From Desmonostoc geniculatum HA4340-LM1 (GTDB lineage Bacteria > Cyanobacteriota > Cyanobacteriia > Cyanobacteriales > Nostocaceae), in NCBI GenBank assembly GCA_019359545.1, contig JAHHHB010000080.1, forward strand, positions 1 through 33,234: 33,234 nucleotides of DNA. The letters are read 5' to 3'. Position 1 is the first letter of the stretch. Each line of letters opens with the position of its first letter. A program made the translations under genes and the position numbers. Positions 1-7,675 of this stretch are shown here, in pieces. The notes beneath the pieces were generated by a model. The model ran no database searches and was not told the origin of the DNA. It saw only the letters and a list, made by a program, of their open reading frames with translations.

Positions 1-53
1 ATATTTCTACACAGACAGTTAAAAACTACATTGCACAACAACGAAGCTGACTG

Positions 54-104
54 GTAGGCTAAAGCCTACGAAATAGCTTTCATCCCTGGGCTAAAGCCAC
101 AGGG
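54..104. repeat. Two short REP-like palindromes
   Basis: Two adjacent hairpins share the core GGCTAAAGCC. The first is a perfect 7-bp inverted repeat (GTAGGCT, loop AA, AGCCTAC) at 54-69. The second pairs CCCTG with CAGGG around GGCTAAAGCC at 84-104. Such short palindromes are common in Nostoc spacers. They lie just upstream of the transposase remnant, so they could belong to its left flank. Confidence 0.55.
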
Positions 105-140
105 TTTTCAGCATATCCTTTATAAGGAAATTGCAGACGA

Positions 141-537
141 GCAAGTGATTACGCAATCCTAGAACCAACCGGAAACCACTATTCAAGGCTGTGGGCATCT
201 ATCCTCAATAAGTTAGAAATCAAAATTCTCTGGGTTGGTCACGTCGAACTCAGACGTTACCGGGGTGGTAAAAATCTTCCGAATAAAAGTGACCCTGCTG
301 ACGCTTTAGCAATGGCCGCTTACGGTCACGATCCAGATCATCAACTGGAGACTGGGGAATTAAACATGAAATATTTCCTCATGCACCGCCCCGGATCCAT
401 TGATTAACTACCGTGACTCACTCAAAGCTAATGTCACTGAGCAAGGTGAAAAGCTGCTGGGTGGTAAGCACATCCAAGGTAAGCTCATGAGTAAGGTTGT
501 AAACCTATTGTTTGGTGAATTGTGTAAAATGATCTGA
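141..537 (+). pseudogene. IS110-like (DEDD) transposase remnant, copy A, internally deleted
   Basis: The first frame (about 141-404) reads LEPTGNHYSRLW, then an ELRRYRGG segment and NKSDPADALAMAAYG. These match the LE-x-TG and D-x2-DA motifs of the RuvC-like catalytic domain of IS110-family transposases. The frame stops at TAA 405-407. From 400 on, another frame reads LINYRDSLKANVTEQGEKLL to a TGA at 535-537 and is nearly identical to the end of copy B (3184-3903). The two halves meet at ATTGATT, which copy B also has at the equivalent place. The middle third was therefore probably lost by a microhomology deletion that also shifted the frame. No start codon is visible and the first catalytic Asp is absent. 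This is a dead remnant. Family assignment rests on motifs only. Confidence 0.7.
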
Positions 538-543
538 TGTACT

Positions 544-600
544 AACCCTTCATACAAATGAAGGGTTTTAAAATTCAATAAACTTTCAGTTACCCTGAAA
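544..600 (+). ncRNA. Paired hairpins downstream of transposase copy A
   Basis: Hairpin 1: AACCCTTCAT (544-553), loop ACAA, ATGAAGGGTT (558-567). Hairpin 2: TTTCAG (584-589), loop TTACC, CTGAAA (595-600). The same pair, with the same 16-nt spacer, follows copy B at 3910-3966. The base pair closing hairpin 1 is A-T here and G-C there, a compensatory change, while the loops differ. Homology between the copies ends just after 600. The pair may be a transcription terminator, the structured right end of the element, or a non-coding RNA of the element. Function is inferred. Confidence 0.5.
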
Positions 601-658
601 ACATTCTGGAGACAAAACCACGGTTTACGCACGTCCTTTAGCACGGTTAATTGAGCAA

Positions 659-1216
659 TTGCAACGCTTGCCGGGAGTTGGCCCCAAATCTGCCCAGCGA
701 CTGGCTTTGCATATTTTGAAGCGACCAGAAGCAGAAGTAGAAGCATTGGCACAAGCCTTGGTAGAGGCAAAAAAACAGATCGGTTTGTGTTCTGTCTGCT
801 TTCACTTATCTGCTGAGCCAGTTTGTGAAATTTGCCGCAATGTCAACCGTGATAACAGTACTATTTGTGTAGTAGCTGATTCTCGTGATGTAATTGCGCT
901 GGAAAAAACCCGCGAGTACAAGGGCAAGTATCACGTTTTGGGTGGGGTGATTTCTCCCATTGATGGAATTGGCCCAGAACAGTTGAACATTGAAGCTTTG
1001 GTGCGCCGGGTGAGTAAGCAACAACCCCAAGAAGTGATTTTAGCAATTAGTCAGAGTGTGGAAGGGGAGACAACAACACTGTATCTCGGTCACCTGCTGA
1101 AGCCATTTACTAAGGTGACACGAATTGCCTTTGGTTTACCTGTGGGTGGTGATTTGGAGTACGCTGACGAAGTGACTTTGGCAAGAGCCTTGGAAGGACG
1201 CCGGGAATTAGATTAG
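659..1216 (+). CDS. recR: Recombination protein RecR (5' end apparently lost)
   Basis: RecR acts with RecF and RecO to load RecA at gapped DNA. From the TTG at 659 the protein has 185 residues. It contains the helix-hairpin-helix LPGVGPKSAQRLALH, a C4 zinc finger (CSVC...CEIC), and a Toprim domain starting ICVVADSRDV. It ends in the typical TLARALEGRRELD. The family is usually about 200 residues. RecR-like sequence continues in frame upstream (VYARPLARLIEQ, from 623), but no ATG, GTG or TTG lies between the in-frame TGA near 584 and the TTG at 659. The conserved N-terminus is therefore readable but has no normal start. Homology to the IS110-like right end stops at about 600, some 23 bases before the RecR frame resumes. 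The insertion probably removed the original start. Translation from 659 would lose about 12 conserved residues plus the usual leader. Confidence 0.85.
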   Translation: MQRLPGVGPKSAQRLALHILKRPEAEVEALAQALVEAKKQIGLCSVCFHLSAEPVCEICRNVNRDNSTICVVADSRDVIALEKTREYKGKYHVLGGVISPIDGIGPEQLNIEALVRRVSKQQPQEVILAISQSVEGETTTLYLGHLLKPFTKVTRIAFGLPVGGDLEYADEVTLARALEGRRELD

Positions 1217-1241
1217 ATTTACGGTCAAAAATCGGCTGATT

Positions 1242-1436
1242 TTACTGGCGACTGTACATGACATCCGATCGCAACACGTACTTCCGTCCCTGGATAATAG
1301 CAGCGCCCTCATGTACTAGTTCGTGGACAAAACACAAAGCCATGCCTGTTACTGGAATGACGGCTAAATTAGATAAATCCTCATAGTATCGGGGAAGATA
1401 AAAGCGGGTTTCCCCGCCTTCAAAGCCTTCAGTCAT
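1242..1436 (-). pseudogene. C-terminal remnant of a 2OG-Fe(II) oxygenase (prolyl 4-hydroxylase type)
   Basis: The frame encodes 64 residues resembling the last third of a prolyl-4-hydroxylase-like dioxygenase. GFEGGETRFYLP is the strand after the missing HxD motif. HEGAAIIQGRKYVLRSDVMY carries the distal iron-binding His and the Arg that binds 2-oxoglutarate. Complete members are about 200 residues and need the upstream HxD, which is absent, so the fragment cannot be catalytic. Its apparent ATG overlaps the end of the receiver remnant upstream (1429-1436) in another frame, so its 5' part was probably removed when the two were joined. It is convergent with recR. Confidence 0.65.
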
Positions 1437-2234
1437 GGTTGAGCCGATTAAGATTTAAGCCTTCTGATAGTGTATTCCTGATAACCTTTTCTCCAAGTAA
1501 ATCTGCAATTGAGGTTAGTAGTTGATTTGGTTGTACTGGTTTGGCAACGTGTTTTTCAAAGCCAGCTGCCAAAACTCGTTCTCGATCGCTTTCTCCCACA
1601 TAAGCCGTCAGAGCGATCGCCAGAATTTCTCCACCCTGCTCTTTTGGCATTACTCTGATCTCCTTCATCAAATCATAGCCATCCATCTCAGGCATTGCTA
1701 AATCACTGATTAATAAATCAGTGACCGAAAATCATCTACCTCAAGTCCTCTAGTATTTTCAGCACAGCTACAGTTATCCTCAACCTGAAGGCGTTTAGAT
1801 TCAGTAATATCCGAAAAAGTTGTGGCGATCGCGTAGGGAGTAGTTCCTGTAACCTGAAATAGGGGTTGTGAAGATAACAACAGCCAGATTAGCTGACTAT
1901 TCGGCTTATAAAAGCCACACACCATATTCAAACAAGGTTTACCCGTTTTCAGGGCAACCATAGCTGGGTGAATTTCACTGAGCAAAGGCGAGCCATTTTC
2001 ATCAAGAAATTGCCATTTGGGATCGAGGAAATTTTGCCCCACAAACTCCTCAGTTGTCAGTCCCAGAATCTTTTCAACAGCGGCATTACAAGCCTGAATC
2101 CTGCCATCAGGTAACAGAAGAATCATTCCTTCTTCTTTAGTGGCTACCAACGAATAATTTAATTCTTTACTAACTTGCCGATACAGCAGCTTGTCACTAG
2201 CCAGCTGGTTTTGGGATTTTTCCGCGTCTGGCAT
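1429..2234 (-). pseudogene. Collapsed hybrid histidine kinase: PAS domain plus half a receiver
   Basis: Reading down the minus strand from the ATG at 2234, a 174-residue frame holds a PAS domain. It includes GMILLLPDGRIQACNAAVEK and ends in TTFSDITESKRL, the usual PAS exit. The frame closes at 1710. In another frame just downstream, LLISDLAMPEMDGYDLMKEI carries the phosphoacceptor Asp of a receiver. It continues through ALTAYV (switch Thr) and KHVAKPV (conserved Lys) to a stop at 1429. The receiver lacks its first strand and acidic pocket, and no His-kinase or ATPase domain is left between the parts. The simplest reading is one PAS-kinase-receiver gene that lost its middle and shifted frame. 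A separately translated receiver half starting at 1695 would lack the phosphorylation site. Confidence 0.65.
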
Positions 2235-2349
2235 TTTATTAAAGTTAAATAAATTTAAAGTGAATAAATATAAGATTCAGTGCGTCATGTTTACATAAAT
2301 TTTACGGCAAATTCTTCTACCCAAAAGGTGAAAATAACTGAAATCATTG

Positions 2350-2461
2350 GGCATGAGGGAGTGTGGGGGGATGGGGGGTGTGGGGAGATGGGGGGGTGTG
2401 GGAAGATTAAAAAAAACCTTCCTAACCTTCCACACCTCCCACACCTCCCCATGCCCAAGAT
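2350..2461. repeat. Low-complexity G-rich/C-rich inverted repeat
   Basis: A G-rich arm built of TGGGGGGATGG/TGTGGGGAGATG units runs from about 2350 to 2406. It is followed by an A-run and a C-rich arm (CTTCCACACCTCCCACACC...CCATGCCC) that can pair back with it. The outermost GGGCATG and CATGCCC match. The result would be a long imperfect hairpin. The 61-codon frame across it (2280-2465) is only the translation of this repeat. Confidence 0.65.
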
Positions 2462-2534
2462 TTAGTTAACCTAGTTAGGGAGCCGACTGTACAAAGTTGA
2501 TGATGTAAATGCAACCCTTACAGGAGATGAGACT

Positions 2535-3095
2535 GTGAGTAATCTGGGTAAGAAAAGATTGGAAGCTGTTTTGGCGATCGCCACTTATTCTATTGGTAAT
2601 GGTACTGCTTCAGCTGCGCCAACCCCTGGGATAGAAATTCCCAAACAGATTGTGTTAACGGCGTCTGATGTTGCGATGTATACCACTATCTGGAAAATCT
2701 ATTTTCATGATGATTTATCTAGTAAGGGAATCTTGGAGATGTTGGCGGAGTTGGGTTTAGTTACCCTGGCTGCCACAGGCACAGCTTATATTGTTGGCAA
2801 AACCACCACAGCCATCACTTCTGAGATCGCAGACTGGCTAGGCCCGGTAGGATGGGGCGTTACAGTAGTTATCGCTACATCTATCACTGGTTTATTTGCC
2901 GCTAGCTGGGCAGTATATTGCGATCGCCTTTACTCTGAATCCCCAGAGAGTATTGCATTGATACGTTTGTCTTGCGAGAGGCAAACTTATAGGACTTACG
3001 CACTGTACAAATTAATCATGGTATGCGTTCACGAAAATAGTTCGTTTCAGGCTTTGATTAATCGTTCTTTGATGATACATAAACCCGCGTTGTAG
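2535..3095 (+). CDS. Unrecognised glycine/alanine-rich hydrophobic protein, end altered by a MITE
   Basis: I do not recognise the family. From a GTG at 2535 the frame gives 186 residues. Two long apolar stretches (GLVTLAATGTAYIVG and GPVGWGVTVVIATSITGLFA) look like membrane segments or a hydrophobic hairpin, followed by WAVYCDRLYSE. The frame is open upstream to a TAG near 2475 (reading LYKVDDVNATLTGDETV), so the protein may be the surviving C-terminal part of a longer gene. There is no clear ribosome site. The MITE at 2992-3177 supplies the last 34 or so residues. With the MITE and one TA copy removed, the frame would read RQTYRD and stop, giving 154 residues. It may still be expressed, but its function is unknown. 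Confidence 0.4.
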   Translation: MSNLGKKRLEAVLAIATYSIGNGTASAAPTPGIEIPKQIVLTASDVAMYTTIWKIYFHDDLSSKGILEMLAELGLVTLAATGTAYIVGKTTTAITSEIADWLGPVGWGVTVVIATSITGLFAASWAVYCDRLYSESPESIALIRLSCERQTYRTYALYKLIMVCVHENSSFQALINRSLMIHKPAL

Positions 3096-3177
3096 GGGCA
3101 CAGCAATGCTGTGCCCCTACGATAGATATGGTTTTCAAACTGTGCATACTTTGTATTTTGCGTCAATGCGTAAGTCC
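2992..3177. mobile_element. MITE, 186 bp, TA target duplication (copy 1)
   Basis: Perfect terminal inverted repeats GGACTTACGCA and TGCGTAAGTCC bound the element. TA dinucleotides at 2990-2991 and 3178-3179 form a TA target duplication, the hallmark of IS630/Tc1-mariner transposition. The interior has no transposase but carries a near-perfect palindrome (GTAGGGGCACAGC...GCTGTGCCCCTAC, 3092-3120). A shorter relative with almost the same ends lies at 8197-8285. It would depend on a transposase encoded elsewhere. Confidence 0.8.
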
Positions 3178-3183
3178 TAGAGA

Positions 3184-3903
3184 CTAGAAATTTCCCCCGC
3201 TGGCAAAACTCGACTTGACAATCTGTACAAAAAATCCATTGCTCACGAATATGGAATTACAATTGACTCCATTCTGGAACTGCACGCTGATTGGATGTGC
3301 GATATCTCATTTTATGAGCAGCGCTTAGAAGCAAGAATCACTGAAATGCTCTCTGAGGAAGCATTCAAGCCTTACATGAAGGTGTTTAATAATTTCGGTT
3401 TTGGGTTGAGAGTGCGATCGCGTTTGCTCACCAGAATTTACCCCTTTGAGTCATTCCTGGGTGTAAACGGTAAACCCGTGATTGAGTATGAGGTTCGGGA
3501 AGTCAAAAAAACAGAGCGCGATCGTCAAAATGGAGAAACCATCGTCAAGCGCTTAGCTGGGGAGACAAAACGGATTAAACGCAACCGCAGCCGCGACACC
3601 TTTAAAATGAGGTTAGGCATGGGTACTGTTTTGGAACAGTCAGGCGATGGACTTGTTGAAAAGGCTAGCGGCTCCCAGCTGTGTCGAATTGGCCTGTGGC
3701 AATATGTTTTAACCGGCGTGGAAACTGGCAGACTACCAAAAAATGAACTAACAAAACAATTGATTGATTACCGCGACTTACTCAAGGCTAACGTCACCGA
3801 ACAAGGTGAAAAGCTTTTAGGTGGTAAGCACATTCAGGGTAAGCTCATGAGCAAAGTAGTAAATTTACTGTTCCAAGAATTGTGTAAAATTACTCTCACC
3901 TGA
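3184..3903 (+). pseudogene. IS110-like transposase remnant, copy B (C-terminal two thirds)
   Basis: The open frame reads LEISPAGKTRLDNLYKKS from 3184. The first usual start is an ATG at 3295, which would give 202 residues. NNFGFGLRVRSRLLTRIYP and the later LGMGTVLEQSGDG followed by KASGSQLCRIGLWQ resemble the C-terminal transposase domain of IS110 proteins (the G-x-G, S-G and G-x2-x-R-x-x-L-W signatures). The catalytic DEDD half is missing. The C-terminal 46 residues are nearly identical to copy A, and both are followed by the same pair of hairpins. Upstream there is a TAG and then the MITE flank, so this copy was already truncated before the MITE arrived. It is probably not functional. Assignment is by motif resemblance. 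Confidence 0.65.
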
Positions 3904-3909
3904 TGTTGA

Positions 3910-3966
3910 GACCCTTCATTTATATGAAGGGTCTTAAAATATAGAAAACTTTCAGTTACCCTGAAA
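3910..3966 (+). ncRNA. Paired hairpins downstream of transposase copy B
   Basis: Hairpin 1: GACCCTTCAT (3910-3919), loop TTAT, ATGAAGGGTC (3924-3933). Hairpin 2: TTTCAG (3950-3955), loop TTACC, CTGAAA (3961-3966). Spacing and order equal those after copy A, with a G-C/A-T covariation at the base of hairpin 1. After 3967 the copies no longer match, so this probably marks the right end of the element. Possible roles are terminator, transposon end or structured RNA. Confidence 0.5.
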
Positions 3967-4126
3967 AGATAAGCGATCGCTTGTCATCTAAGTGTACCTA
4001 TGGTTGCAATAACCACTAAATTACTGTTATCCCTGTTTCGAGGGATATTTTAAAGCAGAAATAAAACTGATGATTAAGTATCACTCAATGAAAGTAAACT
4101 GGCTTGTGGTTGAGGAATAAACTTTT

Positions 4127-5296
4127 ATGAAAGCGATGATTCTCGCGGCTGGCAAGGGTACTCGCGTGCGTCCAATTACGTACACTATGCCCAAACCGAT
4201 GATGCCCATCCTGCAAAAGCCAGTGATGGAGTTTTTGCTGGAACTGTTACGCCAACATGGATTTGACCAGATTCTTGTCAACGTTAGTCATTTAGCTGAG
4301 GAAATAGAAAACTATTTCCGTGACGGTCAGCGGTTTGGTGTACAAATTGCCTATTCTTTTGAAGGTAAAATAGACGACGACGGTAAACTCGTCGGTGAAG
4401 CCATTGGTTCCGCTGGAGGAATGCGGCGCATTCAAGACTTTTCCCCGTTTTTTGATGATACTTTTGTCGTGTTGTGCGGTGATGCTTTGATTGACCTAGA
4501 TTTAACTGCCGCAGTTAAATGGCATAGAGCTCAAGGGTCGATCGCTACTATTATTACGAAATCTGTCCCCAAGGAAGAAGTTTCTAGCTACGGTGTGGTT
4601 GTTACCGACGAAGACGGCCGCGTTAAAGCTTTCCAAGAAAAACCTTCAACTGAAGAAGCCCTCAGTACCAACATTAACACTGGTATTTATATCTTTGAAC
4701 CAGAGGTATTCAATTATATCCCCTCTGGTGTAGAATATGACATTGGTAGCCAATTGTTCCCCAAACTAGTGGAAATCAAAGCTCCGTTTTATGCCATCCC
4801 TATGGACTTTGAATGGGTAGATATTGGTAAAGTACCAGACTATTGGCGGGCGATTCGTGGTGTACTGCTGGGTGAAATCAAAAATGTGCAAATTCCCGGT
4901 CATGAAGTCGCCCCTGGAATCTACACTGGCTTAAATGTTGCTGTCAATTGGGACAAAGTGGATATCACAGGCCCAGTTTACATTGGTGGGATGACAAGAA
5001 TAGAAGACGGAGCTAAAATCGTCGGACCAGCGATGATTGGCCCCAATTGTTGGATATGTAGTGGCGCAACAGTAGAAAATAGCGTGATTTTTGAATGGTC
5101 ACGCCTCGGACCAGGAGTCCGCTTAGTGGATAAGCTGGTGTTTGGACGTTATTGCGTCGATAAAACTGGCGCTGCAATAGATGTTCAAGCCGCAGCTTTA
5201 GACTGGCTGATTACCGATGCTCGTCAGACAGTACCATCCCATACCCCTGTTGAACGACAAGCAATAGAAGAATTGCTGGGGACAAGCGTGAATTAG
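4127..5296 (+). CDS. Sugar-1-phosphate nucleotidyltransferase (mannose-1-P guanylyltransferase-like)
   Basis: This 389-residue protein probably makes a nucleotide sugar (NTP + sugar-1-phosphate to NDP-sugar + pyrophosphate) for envelope or exopolysaccharide synthesis. The N-terminal Rossmann-like domain (1-240) has the pyrophosphorylase signature LAAGKGTRVRP at 6-16, the PKPMMPI Lys at 23, and the GDAL metal-binding Asp. The C-terminal part (about 255-345) has hexapeptide-like repeats (ITGPVYIGG, IVGPAMIGPNCWI) that build a left-handed beta-helix. Length and layout fit cyanobacterial proteins annotated as mannose-1-phosphate guanylyltransferase or NDP-sugar synthase. The nucleotide and sugar cannot be settled from sequence. 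It stands alone and converges on speA. Confidence 0.85.
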   Translation: MKAMILAAGKGTRVRPITYTMPKPMMPILQKPVMEFLLELLRQHGFDQILVNVSHLAEEIENYFRDGQRFGVQIAYSFEGKIDDDGKLVGEAIGSAGGMRRIQDFSPFFDDTFVVLCGDALIDLDLTAAVKWHRAQGSIATIITKSVPKEEVSSYGVVVTDEDGRVKAFQEKPSTEEALSTNINTGIYIFEPEVFNYIPSGVEYDIGSQLFPKLVEIKAPFYAIPMDFEWVDIGKVPDYWRAIRGVLLGEIKNVQIPGHEVAPGIYTGLNVAVNWDKVDITGPVYIGGMTRIEDGAKIVGPAMIGPNCWICSGATVENSVIFEWSRLGPGVRLVDKLVFGRYCVDKTGAAIDVQAAALDWLITDARQTVPSHTPVERQAIEELLGTSVN

Positions 5297-5425
5297 GGAT
5301 TGGGGACTGGGTATTGGGGACTGGGGACTGAGTACTCAAAAAGAGATGTAGTGATAAATTCTTTAATCCCCAATCCCTAATCTCTAATCCCCAGTCCCTA
5401 ATCCCCAATCCCTGATCCCCAGTCC
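5297..5425. repeat. Heptamer-type repeats forming an inverted repeat between convergent genes
   Basis: Immediately after the nucleotidyltransferase stop, G-rich units (GGGATTGGGGACTGGG, GGGGACTGGGGACTG) run to about 5330. After an A/T-rich centre, C-rich complements (CCCCAATCCCTAATC, CCCCAGTCCCTAATC) run to the speA stop. The arms can fold into several long hairpins and probably serve as a two-way terminator. They match the short tandemly repeated repetitive (STRR) sequences known from filamentous cyanobacteria. Confidence 0.7.
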
Positions 5426-7444
5426 CTAACTATTTAAATACGTATATCTTCTGAGACTCTGTTCGTAGGTTTGTAGGAGTCGCTGAGATTCTGCTAGAGT
5501 AATGCGCTTTTCCTCTAAGGCTTTCTCACAACGCTGGCGGATGTTTTCGACCATATCTTCGGAGTCATACTGGACGTAACTCACTACTTCACTCATGGTG
5601 TCGCCTTTGACTACGTGTTCAATTTGGTAGCCTTTGGGCGTTAATTGGATGTGAACGGCGTTGGTATCGCCAAATAGATTGTGCAAATTACCCATGATTT
5701 CTTGGTAAGCTCCATTGAGGAACATGCCCAAATAATAGGGTTCTCCTGCTTTGTAAGGGTGCAGTTCTAAAACCGATTTGACATCGCGTAGGTCAATAAA
5801 GCGATCGATCTTACCATCACTGTCGCAGGTGAGGTCTGCTAAAATCCCCCGGCGCGTCGGTTCTTCATCCAAACGGTGGATTGGCATGATGGGGAATAGC
5901 TGATCGATCGCCCAGCAATCTGGTGCTGATTGAAACACTGACATATTAACGTAATAGATGGAAGCCATGATTTTTTCTAGGTCTTCCAATTCATCTGGTA
6001 CGTATTCTTGCTGTCTAGTAATGTTTAAAATCTTTTGACAACAAGCCCAGTAAAGCCGTTCGGCTTTGGCTCGTTCTCTGAGGCGTAAAATTCCCAAGTT
6101 AAAGCGGCTGATGGCTTCTTCTTTGAATTGTGCCGCGTCGTGGTATAGCTCTTGGTAATTTTCCTTGTTGATGGATTGGTAGCTTTCCCAGAGGTAATTA
6201 ATGATTGGGGATTCTCCCTCTTGTGGTGGCTGTGGCGTGTCCAATGGCACGTCACTAGTACTGAGAACATCGAAAATCAACACCGACTGATGGGAAGCGA
6301 TCGCTCGTCCACTTTCACTAATCAGTGTTGGTACGGAAATTTGCCGTTCAGCACAAGTATCTTTTAACTCTGCCACAATATCGTTAGCATAGTTCTGCAT
6401 GTTGTAATTTTTCGATGCGTAGAAGTTGGTTTGGGAACCGTCGTAATCTACACCCAAGCCACCGCCGACATCCAGGTATTTCATATCTGCCCCCAGCATT
6501 GCCAATTCCACGTAAATGCGGCTGGCTTCCTGGATGGCATCTTTAATCACATTAATGGCAGAAATTTGTGAGCCGATATGGAAGTGCATCAACTGTAGAG
6601 AATCCAGCAGATTAGCATCCCGTAGCTTGTCAACTGCCTCGATCACCTCAGGCATAGTCAAACCAAATTTAGCGCGATCGCCACTGGAAGTTCCCCAACG
6701 TCCCATACCTTGGGTACTGAGTTTCGCCCGAACTCCCAAAATCGGCTTAATACCTAACTGGCGGTTGGCAGCAATCACCAAATCCACCTCTTCAATCTGT
6801 TCTAAGACGATGATTGGTGTTTGCCCTAATCTTTGGGCTAACATTGCCGTTTCAATGTATTCCTGGTCTTTGTAGCCATTGCAAACTAACAATGCTCCTG
6901 GTGTATCCAAGACAGCCAGAGCAATCATTAATTCTGGCTTGGAACCGGCTTCTAAACCAAATTGATGGGGCTTGCCAAATTTGACTAAATCCTCAATCAA
7001 ATGCCGTTCTTGGTTGCACTTAACAGGAAACACACCACGATAGACACCAGGGTAGTTGTAACGGGCGATCGCTTTGGCAAAACAAGCGTTCAACCGCTCA
7101 ATCCGATCTTCTAAAATATCGGAAAAGCGAATTAGCATGGGTAATCCCAAATTGCGCTGCTTCAAGGCGTTGACTAATTCAAACAAGTCCAGAGAACCCC
7201 CGCGATCGCCTTTGGGCGCAACGGTAATGTGACCGGCAGCATTAATGGAAAAATAAGGTTGTCCCCAACCTTCAATGCGATACAAAGATTCGCTATCCTC
7301 AATTTTCCAGGAGCGAGGTAAATCTCCTGTGGTAGTACTCGGTGGTAACAGCTTTTTTTGCTTATTATTTTTCACGTCAGATTTTTGTCCATTGGACGGT
7401 AGTAGTACCACCTCGTCAGATGTAGCAGTTGACTCAACACCCAT
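5426..7444 (-). CDS. speA: Biosynthetic arginine decarboxylase
   Basis: SpeA converts arginine to agmatine and CO2, the first step of putrescine and spermidine synthesis in cyanobacteria. The 672-residue length is normal for the PLP-dependent, alanine-racemase-fold type. Visible landmarks: FPVKCNQ with the Schiff-base Lys142; HFHIGSQ; the glycine loop DVGGGLGVDYDG that binds PLP phosphate; and LADLTCDSDGKID with the C-terminal catalytic Cys of the partner active site. The ATG at 7444 is preceded by GGAAG at a good distance. The first 45 residues are polar and poorly conserved in type. The gene stands alone and is divergent from ndk, with about 230 bases between their starts. Confidence 0.95.
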   Translation of the reverse strand: MGVESTATSDEVVLLPSNGQKSDVKNNKQKKLLPPSTTTGDLPRSWKIEDSESLYRIEGWGQPYFSINAAGHITVAPKGDRGGSLDLFELVNALKQRNLGLPMLIRFSDILEDRIERLNACFAKAIARYNYPGVYRGVFPVKCNQERHLIEDLVKFGKPHQFGLEAGSKPELMIALAVLDTPGALLVCNGYKDQEYIETAMLAQRLGQTPIIVLEQIEEVDLVIAANRQLGIKPILGVRAKLSTQGMGRWGTSSGDRAKFGLTMPEVIEAVDKLRDANLLDSLQLMHFHIGSQISAINVIKDAIQEASRIYVELAMLGADMKYLDVGGGLGVDYDGSQTNFYASKNYNMQNYANDIVAELKDTCAERQISVPTLISESGRAIASHQSVLIFDVLSTSDVPLDTPQPPQEGESPIINYLWESYQSINKENYQELYHDAAQFKEEAISRFNLGILRLRERAKAERLYWACCQKILNITRQQEYVPDELEDLEKIMASIYYVNMSVFQSAPDCWAIDQLFPIMPIHRLDEEPTRRGILADLTCDSDGKIDRFIDLRDVKSVLELHPYKAGEPYYLGMFLNGAYQEIMGNLHNLFGDTNAVHIQLTPKGYQIEHVVKGDTMSEVVSYVQYDSEDMVENIRQRCEKALEEKRITLAESQRLLQTYEQSLRRYTYLNS

Positions 7445-7544
7445 TTCTTCCTAACCTCTGTGTTTCACCCACGAATTAACAATTTAGCGCATTCGTTTCA
7501 GAACCGATATGCACCCAAGGTTAATTTCTGGGATAAACTCTGAT

Positions 7545-7640
7545 TGGTCAAGAGTCATGTGTTATTTGTCATTGGTCATTACTCATCAGTTATGAGTGCA
7601 AAACCCTTGGACAAAGGACAATCGACAATGGACAATTGGC
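7545..7640. repeat. GTCATT-type short repeats upstream of ndk
   Basis: The leader of ndk contains degenerate copies of GTCATTGGTCATTACTCAT followed by GGACAAAGGACAATCGACAA, which are partly complementary. Similar units lie at 19190-19250 and inside the giant kinase gene at 25193-25220. This low-complexity material keeps a frame open upstream of ndk that is not needed for the enzyme. Confidence 0.5.
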
Positions 7641-7675
7641 TAGATAAAAACTTTATTAAGTTTTGGGAGATAGTT

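Noticed and set aside
408..770. 120-codon minus-strand frame over the transposase remnant and recR start
   Set aside because: It is antisense to the clear transposase C-terminus and RecR helix-hairpin-helix, and the frame has no domain signature.
2280..2465. 61-codon frame on the plus strand
   Set aside because: It is the translation of a G-rich/C-rich inverted repeat with Gly/Trp and Pro/Leu runs; no ribosome site and no protein-like composition.
7544..7675. N-terminal extension of Ndk
   Set aside because: The extension is made of GTCATT-type repeats. The canonical MERTFLAIKPDG start with its own SD at 7663-7668 explains the gene.
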